Assembly (NCBI GenBank): GCA_013400115.1
Contig: VXBP01009028.1
Span: forward strand, 120,810 to 184,809
Direction: 5' to 3'
Source of the DNA: Rhinopomastus cyanomelas
Taxonomy: Eukaryota; Chordata; Aves; Bucerotiformes; Rhinopomastidae
Length of the DNA: 64,000 bases
Positions within the stretch are counted from its first letter, which is position 1. The number at the start of each line of letters is the position of its first letter. Made by a program: the position numbers and the translations under genes. The notes beneath the pieces were generated by a model, which did no database searches, was not told where the DNA came from, and saw only the letters and a program-made list of their open reading frames with translations. Positions 22,033 to 33,190 of the stretch are shown one piece after another.

Positions 22033-22316
22033 ATCATAGAATGGTTTAGGTTGGAAGGGACCTGAAAGGTCCAACCCCCACATAGTCTAGTCCCTAGGTA
22101 GGGACACATCTCACTAATCCAAGTTGCCCAGAGCCCATCCAACCTGGCCTTGAACACTTCCTAGAAATGAGCACCCACAATCCCCCTAAGCAACCTGTTC
22201 CAGTGCCTCAGCACAATCATAGAGAGGAATTTCTTCCTAAGATCTAATCTAAATCTACCCTCTTTCAGGTTATTACTAATTTGGTCTCCCTTCCTATTCC
22301 TTATTCTTTTGTAAAG
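22033..22316 (-). mobile_element. CR1 3' end, older subfamily
   Basis: Starts TATCATAGAATGGTTTAGG and GTTGGAAGGGACC, then CCAACCTGGCCTTGAACAC and GAGGAATTTCTTCCTAAG. 5'-truncated; contains small indels. Confidence 0.85.
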
Positions 22317-24748
22317 CTGTTCTTTTCTTTATTTCAGTATTTTCCCCAACATTTTCCTTAATTTTCTTCTGTCCGTCTTCATGTGACTCAACAATGTTAT
22401 TGTCAAGGTCTTATAGCTGCTACTTATATCAGTTGATACACTGTACCTGTCAACATTTTTATTAACCAGATTTTACCAAAACCATCTCCTTAGCCTGAAA
22501 GCAGATTATTTGTGAATGTAGCATAAACATTCAAAGGACGGTTGGTGACTGAACCAGTTTCAGGTTTGCTGGAGCATGGAGCACATTAATTTTTGATGCA
22601 ATTGGAACCAAAGGTAGTTTTTCAACTATTGAGGGTGAAATTCACTCCTGTTCACAGGGTCTGTACAAGGACCTCGTTTAAGCTTAGCTGACGCATGAGA
22701 CTTTGTACGGGTACTCTACACTGACAGAAATTTATAGACCTGACTTGTTCATTCTGTTACATTAGCACTGTTCTGAATAGCCTGAAGTTCTCATTGGTGG
22801 GTTTTCTGCTGTAATTTCATTCTTTTCAGCCTTCAACAATTTTATGATCAGTATTAAATTAGCCTGGTCAAGGATTGTCCTAAAAGTATTGCTAACTTGT
22901 TTTAAAAATTAGAGCAGATACATTTTAAGACAAATGCTGTAATTTATGCTTACACTGAAAATTAAGATTCACAGTGACTATTTATAAGAATTTTATATAA
23001 GAACATTTATAAGAAACTATATAATAATGAATTAATGTAACAGGATTTGGAGGAAAAGTAGCTAGTAAAACATTAAATACTTGCATTTCAAACCTACAGA
23101 AAATGATACTCTGGGAAACATTACTCCTTGTTCTTCTAGATTAAGGTTCCTAACCTTACTTCTAAAATCTGTTGATATTAGTTTTTCTGATGGATTCAGA
23201 ATGGTTTGGTCCTCCTCTCAGAAATAAGTCTATCATATAGTGGGAATTTTTGTGTGTCTTTTGAGTGAGTTGGTGTTTCTTTTGCTTTTAAACAAGTTTC
23301 CATTCCAGGTAGATGAGAAAAAGCAGCATGGTCTACCTCTTCTCACAAAATCTGGACTGAGAAGTATGGTTCAAGGAAGAATGAGGAACCAGAGTTAGTT
23401 TCAAATGCCAGTAAAGCATATTCCTGAGCATGCATTCCCAAAGACAGGAGTTCAAAAACAGTCCTCTCATTTTCATCCTTCCATCTATGTTTTCTATAGA
23501 TATGTCTATGCCTTTATTCCCCAAACCTGCCATAGCAGGGCAGCTCCACCAGTTGACTGAAGCATTTCATGGACTGCGTCAAAAGCCTACCAGTGTTTTA
23601 AGATAAAATTAACCTGTAAAATTTTGATCTCAAATGTGCATTTTTCCAACTGAAGATTACTCCTGTGGGTTGCTCCTTACCTCTTCCAGCAAACAATTTA
23701 TCTTGCCATTGCTCCTTATCAGATGCCCCATGGCAGCATGTCTGGACTCCAAGTTCAGACAAAGGCTAGTCGTACCTGAGTAGCAGTCTCAATGATTAAA
23801 CGTTTGTTGAAAATCTTCTGCCAGAAGGGTGTCTGGCCTTTAGTCTGTGAGTTCATTTCATGACAGCCTGGTCTTGATCTATTTTGGACTAGCTGCAGTT
23901 CCTGCTTCAGCAGTGTGCATAGCTCCGTGCACTGCTGGATCTTCCCACCTCCACTTCCTTCAGCATATACAGAAACTTACCGCTAAACAGGGAAACATGT
24001 CCCTCATTACCCTAGGGGCCTAATTCATGCAGTAGGATTTGCCATGAAGAATCATAGGTAGAAGCAAGGTCTGACCTCTCTGAATACGTGCCTGGAGCTC
24101 CCAGTAACCCCCCTTCCCAAATAACAACCCTCTTGCAGATCACTCTCTTTCTGTGGATTGCTTTGCAGGTTAAGCCAGATGTCTTGCTCTAGGCTCTGAA
24201 TGCCATGGTGGCCGCGGTTAGCTGTCTGGAATGCAGGCATCACAGCAAGTATTCAGGCCTCCCAAATGTAGACACCTTAAAAATACAGGGGGGAAAGGCA
24301 GATATGAGATGGCTTCTTGGCTGCATCAGCTCACTCAAACAACTCTTCAGGGTAGAGCTGCAGCCAATGTGGGTGAGTTGCTAGAGTAAGGGGCCTGAAC
24401 TGCAGTGGTAGCAGGACTCTTTTCTTAATTTCAAAGCATGCCAATAATTTCTTAAATGTGGAGCCTGGTTCCTTCACTGCGATGCCTGGTTTCTGCCTCA
24501 AAATGAGTAACAACCTGCAGCCTATAGCCATCCCAGGACAGAAAAGAAAGATGAAAGGACTAATAATGCTTTGGAAGTGTCCCTACATCTCCCTCCTTTA
24601 ACCTTAGAGGGAGCCTAGATGAATAGCTTTGATTAGATGTCAGATTTTAGATGGCAAGATTTAGATGAGTCACTCATTAAGAAAAGGCAATGTTCTCTCT
24701 CTTCAAGTACGACGGTTCTTTTCACAGCTTCTGGGGTGAATCTCATAT
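22317..24748. other. Unique DNA, nothing recognised
   Basis: No repeat family, RNA gene or exon recognised. The region ends at LTR-D's left target copy (CATTT, 24749-24753). Confidence 0.5.
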
Positions 24749-25409
24749 CATTTTGTGCTGGGTTAGGACGCAGAAGAACTTGTGTATCTCCCAAACCACT
24801 CCCCTCTACCCCACAGTAGGAGGGTCCTGGCGGACCATGGAAAAAAAAAGCCAGCAGGGAGGCGGGGACGGGGGGAGTTCCGGCCAGCCGGGGAGGAGAG
24901 AGGACCCGCGGTTCCCGTGCCCTGACCTGCTGCCCAGCCCACCTGACTTCTCCTGCACGCTACCCTGTTAAGTTTTTGTCGGCAGTTGTTGGTGGATTGG
25001 GAGGGGGCCTGTCTCACGCTTTGGGACGTTTTGTTTCGTCTCGGACTAGTCCTGAGTGTGGTTCTGTTTTGCGGGGAGGGAAGGTGGGCTGCGGGTTTTT
25101 GGGTGCGCGGTTACCAGGCGGGCGCCGGCAGGGTTCCGATAGCCAGGCGCCCGGTGCACGCGGGATAGGGGCGCGCGAGTGGCCCGCGCCATTTCTTTTT
25201 TTTTTTTTCCTCCTTTCTTTTCCCGCGCGGTGTGGACGTGAAAGCAGCCGGGAGCGAGCACCTGTTGCTGCCGCGCCCCGGCGAGAGTCCCCTAGTGGCT
25301 GGGGGCCATAATTACACCAAATTGCCTTCTGTACATAGTTCTTCCCTTACACCATCTCCCTGCATTCCTGTTGGTATTTTCTTCCCTCTTTTGAATTTAC
25401 TTCGTTTTG

Positions 25410-25415
25410 AATAAA
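25410..25415 (+). promoter_or_regulatory. Internal polyadenylation signal in LTR-D
   Basis: AATAAA about 115 bp before the AAACCAGGACA terminus, the spacing expected of a separate LTR's R/U5. Confidence 0.5.
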
Positions 25416-25530
25416 ATTACAACTTGTTGACATTCTAAAACCTGTTTATATTCCCTTCCTGTATTGGTGGGAGGGGAAATCTAACAATCTGTTCTGGAGG
25501 GTTCCGCCTTTAACCCTCAAACCAGGACAG

Positions 25531-26182
25531 NNNNNNNNNNNNNNNNNNNNNNNNNNNNNNNNNNNNNNNNNNNNNNNNNNNNNNNNNNNNNNNNNNNNNN
25601 NNNNNNNNNNNNNNNNNNNNNNNNNNNNNNNNNNNNNNNNNNNNNNNNNNNNNNNNNNNNNNNNNNNNNNNNNNNNNNNNNNNNNNNNNNNNNNNNNNNN
25701 NNNNNNNNNNNNNNNNNNNNNNNNNNNNNNNNNNNNNNNNNNNNNNNNNNNNNNNNNNNNNNNNNNNNNNNNNNNNNNNNNNNNNNNNNNNNNNNNNNNN
25801 NNNNNNNNNNNNNNNNNNNNNNNNNNNNNNNNNNNNNNNNNNNNNNNNNNNNNNNNNNNNNNNNNNNNNNNNNNNNNNNNNNNNNNNNNNNNNNNNNNNN
25901 NNNNNNNNNNNNNNNNNNNNNNNNNNNNNNNNNNNNNNNNNNNNNNNNNNNNNNNNNNNNNNNNNNNNNNNNNNNNNNNNNNNNNNNNNNNNNNNNNNNN
26001 NNNNNNNNNNNNNNNNNNNNNNNNNNNNNNNNNNNNNNNNNNNNNNNNNNNNNNNNNNNNNNNNNNNNNNNNNNNNNNNNNNNNNNNNNNNNNNNNNNNN
26101 NNNNNNNNNNNNNNNNNNNNNNNNNNNNNNNNNNNNNNNNNNNNNNNNNNNNNNNNNNNNNNNNNNNNNNNNNNNNNNNNNN
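25531..26182. other. Assembly gap (652 N)
   Basis: Lies inside LTR-D between the AAACCAGGACA terminus and a 72-bp tandem repeat. Repeat expansion or a nested LTR is the likely reason for the break. Confidence 0.95.
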
Positions 26183-26196
26183 CTGAAATGCATGCG

Positions 26197-26340
26197 GCTG
26201 CACCGAGGGATGCAGATGTGGGCACTGAGAGATTCAGGCCATCCCGAGAGTATTGAGGATACATGTCTGCTGCACTGAGGGATGCAGATTGTGAGCGCTG
26301 AGAAACTCAGGCCATCCCGGACTGACATGCTTTCCTTCCC
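26197..26340 (+). repeat. 72-bp tandem repeat (two visible units) in LTR-D
   Basis: Units start GCTGCACCGAGGGATGCAG (26197) and GCTGCACTGAGGGATGCAG (26269). Each contains TCAGGCCATCCCG. The array probably continues into the gap. Confidence 0.85.
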
Positions 26341-26485
26341 AGGTCTCTAAATTAGAAGAAGATCCAAGGCCCAAACTGGAGTGGTTTCCCATTCTACTTT
26401 CTCAGGTTCTGTGAGGGCATTAATGACAGAGTTTCCAGTTTGTATGCCCCGTCTTGCATAACCTTTTCTGTGTATAGTTACTGTT

Positions 26486-26491
26486 AATAAA
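26486..26491 (+). promoter_or_regulatory. Polyadenylation signal of LTR-D
   Basis: AATAAA after GTATAGTTACTGTT, the counterpart of the A, B, C and E signals. Confidence 0.7.
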
Positions 26492-26616
26492 TCTTTCTGG
26501 AGTTTCCCTAAGCCATCAGTTGTCTGGTGAATTTTATCCGAGATGCCATTGAGACCTCACTGCTTTGCTTTCCTTTCTTTGATATTGAATTGTGGTCCTG
26601 AACCCACCACACATTT

Positions 26617-27933
26617 CCTGCTCTGGTCAAATTCTCCATTCTTTTGAGGCCCATTTGTAGCTCTCATGCATGCAAAGTGGAATAAACAGGCCCTGATGGC
26701 CACCAATAAGACAGCTGCTAACAACTTACTTTATTCAAATTTCAAACTTTTTAGGAAATACTGGGGCAATGGAGGCTATAACTGCAGGCCAAGATGTGTC
26801 CACTATTTTTAGGAATTTAGAAGCATAGATCTACCCTACCTGGCAACAATGCATAATTCAATTAGCCTTTTCCCATAAATGTCTACTGTTATCCAAACTT
26901 ATTCCTTATTTACATTATAGATGCATTTCCTATTGCCATCAGTCTGTATCTTTAGATGTCATTTTGCTTCAGTGCTAGAAGCCATACAATTCTTATCGGG
27001 TCCCACAATCCTCCCCTTTTCGGGTCCCTTTATTATGTGTTGCTGTCAATAGTCTATGATTTACATAATTTTAGTCTCGGGCAAGAGTATTGTATCATTT
27101 TTAATTTGCTCTGATAGAAGAAATGCAATATTTTGGTATGGAAGCTACTCTGTAATCCTCTTGAATATACAAGATATTTGTTTTCTATATTGAAAAGTGG
27201 TCTTTTTCTCCTACAGTATCTTTAAATCAGAAAAGACATTACTTTTTTTTTAACATGTTGTCTCTTTTAAGGATGAACTTAGTGCCCACGAAAGTTGCCA
27301 CATTGACAGCTCTGAGAAAAGAAGCCTATTTAATTGGCCATGGATAAGATAAGTAGCAGCAGCTTAAGCTTCCTAGACTGCTTATGCATCCACCTGGAAA
27401 AATCTATGATCCTTCTCCCATTCAAGTCAATGGTAAAATTCCCTCAAGCACTTCATTTGGCTTCTGAGTTTGCCCACGGAAAAGGTATGGGAAAGGTAGA
27501 TGTAAGTCTTCTTAACGTGTTCTCCAGCTGGAGATACTATCAGTTTGCTCTGAGAACTGGCTGTCAGTCTGTGCCAGACTCATGTCAGTGATACAGAGAA
27601 GGGGTACAGGTCCTCACTGCTTTCTCACACTTCCTTGACAATACTAAAACTGTGAAGGTGTTAACTGTGTGTGATACATTACAAATCTCCTTCAAAGTCA
27701 GTTTTTAGGTCTAGAAGGAGTGAGAGGCTTTAACAACAAAGGGGTGTTGTGCTGTCTACCACTGTGGCTTGTAAACACTATGCCAAGAAGAAATCTTACG
27801 TTATACACAGATGGATCCTTTTTCACTTGATTTGCTAATGCTTTGCACTTAACTATTTAACAGGTTTATTTCCAAAATTAGCAATAACAAGTGTTCAGGA
27901 GTTTTGACTAAAACAGTCTTTGGCAATTACATA
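26617..27933. other. Unassigned DNA after LTR-D
   Basis: About 400 bp contain a tttatt (reverse polyadenylation signal) and two CGGGTCCC words near 26997-27027, faintly LTR-like but not enough to call. The rest is AT-rich with no exon. Confidence 0.4.
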
Positions 27934-28230
27934 GATCATAGAATCATAGAATCATAGAATCATTACGGATCGGAAGGGACCTCGAAAGATCATCTAGTCC
28001 AATCCGCCTGCAACAGCAGGATCACCTAAACCAAGTCACACAGGAACCTGTCCAGTCGGGTCTTGAACATCTCCAGAGAAGGAGACTCCACAACCCCCCT
28101 GGGCAGCCTGTTCCAGTGTTCCGTCATCCTCACTGTGAAGAAGTTCCTTCTCAGGTTGATGCGGAACCTCCTATGTTCCAGCTTACAACCATTGCCCCTT
28201 GTCCTATCACTACATGACACCGAGAACAGA
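27934..28230 (-). mobile_element. Young CR1 3' end
   Basis: Begins with three octamer units (ATAGAATC) and GGGACCTCGAAAGATCATC. Very similar to the sense copy at 37255-37690. 5'-truncated at about 28230. Confidence 0.95.
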
Positions 28231-31200
28231 ATGTGTGGTAGTCTGAGGATAAAAGTTCCTCAGATTAGAATTTAACCTGCTGTTTTCAAATAAAAGTTGA
28301 CAAATGGGAAACAAAACCCTGCAGATTTTCTCAACCATTTCATATTTGAAAGCCTCATCTTTAATTAGTATTAATTACCGGTAACATAGTGATGTTTGAA
28401 GGGCTGATGATGCATTTTCTAGACTAACACTCTAATTTAACATCTTGCACTTTGGGCCAGCCTCTCCCAGGCTCCTCTAATGACACAGTTCTATGTCAGT
28501 AGAGTACTAAGTCACATAGAATTATATGGCACAAAAGACATCAAAAATCTAATTATTTATTATTACTGCAGGTCCCGAAGGGAAGGAATTATCAGGAAAG
28601 CAGACTGCTTACTTCTGAGCTCTAAAAATTGTACATAAAAATCTATCCTGTTCAACTTGACACAATAAAAAGCAAATGAACCAGTCTTATATTAAATAGA
28701 TGTGGACCAGCAATTCACTCACTCCTGACCATGAAATTTTCAAAGGAGAACATACATGAAAGCACAAGATACTGTCAAGCCAAGAAGAGAGTAGTTTGTA
28801 AGAACATTGAGTTGAAGTGTATGTGTATCCATCCATGTATGCCAATTCAGTAATGATTTATTATACTATCCATTGTGACCCATTGTACTTGTCTGACATT
28901 GCATCTTGCCAACTGTTTACATTTTTCTTTTTGGACAAGGCCTGTCTGCTGAAGGTAACATTTAGACTGGCACTGTATTTTACAGAGCACTCAATTTTTA
29001 GTAGAATGGTCAGAGAACTACATGCACAACTCTATTATCAAGAAAGGAAGTTTAGAAATTCTGTTTTCTAAAGCCTGCAAAACTTCATATCATTAATTCC
29101 CACCGGTTTCTAACTAAGATTTACTGAATTAGTTAAATTGCTGATAAGCAATACTGTCCTATAAGTAACCAGAAGAATAAAACATTTTTCATCTTGAATA
29201 ATGTTATAAAGTCTGTATAAGATGGATCTAATAAGACATAAATGGTTATTCGTTTGAATAAGAAATCAATACTGAAAAGGTTATTTGTACTTGGAAGTTT
29301 GTTAAACTTAGCTGTTGTCTTAAATGACAGCTAAGGTCATTTTTTCTGACAACTGTACTTTATTTCATTGTTATGCTAATTTTTATTCATTTCAAAAGGC
29401 TTTTCTGACTCATAATTATCCAAATGAAATATAGACATATGCTCAGATTGGTTTTGAAGATAGTCCTTAATTTTTTATTGAACAGTGTCAGTATACTTGT
29501 TTATCCTACTGTGCATGATAGGTTGCACTTTTTAAGAAGCACATTGTATTATAGATTCATTTACTCAAAATATGTTTCAGTTCATTAATTTATTCACAAT
29601 GGACATCTTGTGTTTGTGTGTATTTGTGAAGGACTCTGCTTGAGGGGTCATTTAGACTGGGGAAATTTGAGTTTGAGAATTGCTGAAAGCTGGAAGCTCT
29701 TTTCTTTAATGTTCCTAGTATACACAATGTCCAGAATATTTTACGGAGAGCCTTTTGTACTAAAAAGGAAAAATTCCAATTTATATCAGATTTCTTTTAA
29801 GTGAGGCTGTTATCATTCCCTTAGAAAGGGGTGCTGTAATAATAGAAACACTGAAGGATTTAAATATAGCAGAGGCAGTGGACAGTGCTGTAATATGAAG
29901 TTTATCAGATTTGAAACTTGTTGGCAAGTACAGTGATCCATGCAATAGATACTTCTTTGAAGAAAAAGTTTGTGTCAGAATTTAAATGAATGGTTTGAGA
30001 GTACAGTCTATTAAAGTGTGCTATACATCTAGTAATTGTTTAAATTCCACACAAACTGCAAAAAGACTTGGGTTTTTAGATATAGTTGTGATTAGTGAAA
30101 AAAAATCTCATTTTCATTACAATGGCACCTGAAACAGAAATTTAAGAGACGCTTCTTCCGTTCACCGTATTCTTGATTTCATGTCCTTAACCACAGAGGG
30201 GAAAATAAAGAAAAGAAAGATAACTTGGCAGTATTGCTACCCATTTTCAAATATAAAGTAAAAACATACATTAGTTTTCAATCTATATGACCTTTAAAGA
30301 TTAGCAAAGGAGAAACAGACATCAGCAAACATATGCCTGTGTGGCCTATGCAACAGTACAGTGATTCCCAAGAATAGCTGACACATTATTTCAGAGAAAC
30401 AGAAATCATAGAATGATGATCTGAGTATCCGCAAAAGGAAGGTTTTGACCTTGAAGAGGTTTAAGCGTGTGTTCTGAACAGCTACCTGGGACATAATTAC
30501 AGACATTTTTAACATGAGTCCTGAAGAACGCAAACCATCATCCATGCCCCTTGAAGAGAAGATACTGCTCTTATAGCTGTGGAGCTATGGTCAGAAGCTA
30601 TATAAAATACTAAGAAATGTGACAGTTTGATAATTTTACACTTGTAATAATTTTCATTTGCAGCTTTTTGGTTGTGAGTCTCTGGAATGGCATTAAGTGT
30701 TCCTCACTTCAGCTTACCCTGTAATATTGGAGAGCCTCTGTGGTCTGTTTCACGTAACTGTGTGTGTGCATATTGCAAACAGGTACTTAGATAGTTGCCT
30801 CTACCTGAACTTGACAGAAAACATACTTAAACTAGCTCTCAAACTTATAATCGTTCTGGCTATTTATCTCAATAATCATTATAGCACATTTAATCTGTTC
30901 CTCAGTGAGGTTTGTCTGGGAAAGATAATATTTCTAAGTGTCATGTACCTTTCATTTTGGAGTATATAGCGCAAATGTGTCCTGAATTCCACCTTCAGCA
31001 CAATAAATATGTTATTCTCACCATCGCTAATATGACATCTGATGAATGGGTTTTATTTCACCTTTTAAAAGTTTTCAGGACATTTAGTTTGGAGCTAAGA
31101 GCAAACACGGTAAAGTTACTCTCAAAAGTTTCTTTCAAAGGGTTATAAACAGCTAGGCTTCTGTGTTCCAGCTGAACTATGGCATTTGATAAGCAACCCA

Positions 31201-32105
31201 AAGCAGCAATGGTGTCTTTCCAGGACATATTCTGGATCACAGAGTGGAAGTAAACATGTCTAAGATTAACTCATACAGTTGTGTGCAGAGATTTGCCAAG
31301 GGCTCTGACACAAAAGAATCCAGTTCTGTTTGCAGCAGGAAATCTGCTTTCTCAGTCTCTCTGGAACTGGTGCTTCATCATGATCCAACAGGTGTGCAGC
31401 CTGCAACACGTATTTCAAAGGTAATGAGAATGCACCTGAGATGGGGTTCAAAGTGCCTGGGTCTGTGGCAACAGAAGCCATGTAAACAGCCTGCAGAAAA
31501 CAGATATAGTCTTCATCCTTCACTTTCATAAATATAAAATTCAACCTTTTATGTTTTAATGTTTTCTTTTAAATCAAAATCATATTGGAGATTTATACAA
31601 GTGTTGCTGTCAAATATTTGTAAAAACCTCACAACTGTATCACAGCATTGAAACTTCTGCTGTGTGCAGGCTGTTCTGAAATGAAAGCTACTGCCTTCAT
31701 TTACACCCACTGGGAATGTCCAAATTGAGTCACTTCCCCAAAAGGTATAATGGATTCCTGAAATGTGAAATTAATTGGACAGACACCGTAGAGTCTTGCA
31801 TATAGATAAACTGCAGTAAGTGTAATGTAACAACTGCAGTAGTCCCTCTGAGATGAGAGCGATTACTTCCCTCCATCAGTTTTTTATTGTTCTCCAATGA
31901 TAAGGCCCTTTACTACCCTTAGGGTACTTCTGTTTAACCAAGAATGAAGAAAGCTATTTTTATCACTGAACAATGTTTAGCTCCATATAAAAATCTTTCA
32001 ATTTTTGACATCATGTTTCTAATGCTTTAAGCTTGATGCCTCAGCAAAAGACTATACATTCTCAGTGCACCTGTAACAGAAGCTTCTGGACTTGCTTAGT
32101 TTATT
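28231..32105. other. Unique AT-rich DNA, nothing recognised
   Basis: Nearly 3.9 kb without a repeat family I recognise. Frames up to 95 codons occur on both strands but none has domain-like sequence or paired splice sites. Confidence 0.5.
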
Positions 32106-33190
32106 AGAATAGTAGAATCATAGAATGGATTAGGTTGAAAGGGACCACAGAGATCATGTAGTTCCAACCCTACTGCCCTAGGCAGGGACACCTCTCACTA
32201 GACTAGACTGCTCAAAGCCCCATCCAACCCAGCCTTGAGTACTTCCAGAGAGGGGGCAATCCATGACCTCCCTGGGCAACCTGTTTCAGTACCTCACTGC
32301 CATCATAGTGAGGAATTTCTTCGTAAGATCTAATCTAAATGCCCTCTCTTTTAGTTTAAAACCATTTCTCCTTACCCTATCACTAGAGTCTCTCATGTCC
32401 CTCTCCAGCATTCCTGTAGCCCCCTTCAAATTCTACAAGGCTGCTTTAAGGTTCCCCCAGAGCCTTCTCTTTTTCAGGCTGAACAACCCAAATTTCCTCA
32501 ACCTGTTTTCATAGGAGATAGGTGCCCCAGCCTTCTGATCACCAGTATGGTCCTCTGGACCATCTGCAACAGGCACAAGCTCTTCTTATATTTGGGGCTT
32601 CAGAAGTGGATGCAGTACTGCAGGTGAGGTCTCACAAGAGAAGAGTAGAGGGGGACAATCACCCCCACTGACCTGCTGGTGACACTTCTTTTGGTACAGC
32701 CTAGGATACATTTGGCCTTCTGGGCTCCTCTCACATATTACCAGTTCATGTTGAGCTTCTCATGTATCAACACCCTCAAATCTTTCTCTTCGAGACTGTT
32801 CTCCATTCATCCATCACTCATGTGCATGAGATTACCCCAAACCATATATAGGATCTTGCACTTGGACTTGTTGAACCCTATGCAGTTTGCACAAGTTCTC
32901 AAGCCTGTCAAGGTCCCTCTGAATGGCCTCCCTCCCCTCCAGCTTGGCAACCGCACCACATACCTTGGTGTCATTGTCAAGCCAGTGCACTCAGTGCCGG
33001 TATCCATGACACCAACAAAGACGTTAAACAGCACCTGAGCCAAAAGGGACCCTGAGGAACATCGAGCCATTGATCACAACCCTTTGAGTGCAACCATTCA
33101 GCCAAACCCTTACCCACTAAGCAGTACATCTGTCAAACCCATGTCTCTCTGTTTTAAAAACAAGGATATCATGCAGGTCAATGTCAGATT
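32106..33190 (-). mobile_element. Old CR1, RT C-terminal part to 3' end
   Basis: Antisense copy of just over 1 kb: octamer-like start ATAGAATCATAGAATGG, then the 3' region and on into the RT (about 32850-33130), ending near CATGTCTCTCTGTTTTAAAA. Many stops and indels indicate age. Confidence 0.85.

Larger units (their letters stand above)
24754..26611 (+). mobile_element. LTR-D: long composite LTR insertion with 652-N gap
   Basis: Starts TGTGCTGGGTTAGG and ends CCTGAACCCACCACA, matching terminal inverted repeats. CATTT flanks both ends (24749-24753 and 26612-26616). The 3' part (about 26335-26611) is the same design as LTRs A-C: CCAAGGCCCAAA, AATAAA at 26486-26491, and a TGTCTGG...TTATCCGAGATG U5 block. 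The 5' part is different: very GC-rich, with its own AATAAA (25410-25415) and an LTR-like 3' terminus AAACCAGGACA at 25529, just before the gap. So either a second LTR is nested here, or U3 is chimeric. A 72-bp tandem repeat lies directly after the gap. Confidence 0.8.

Noticed and set aside
25446..26328. Three frames of 228-272 codons on -
   Set aside because: They are open only because 652 N contain no stop codon.
27934..28230. Repeated ATAGAATC units resembling a short direct-repeat array
   Set aside because: These are the CR1 terminal octamers, present at many copies. There are no regular spacers, and CRISPR arrays are not expected in a vertebrate genome.
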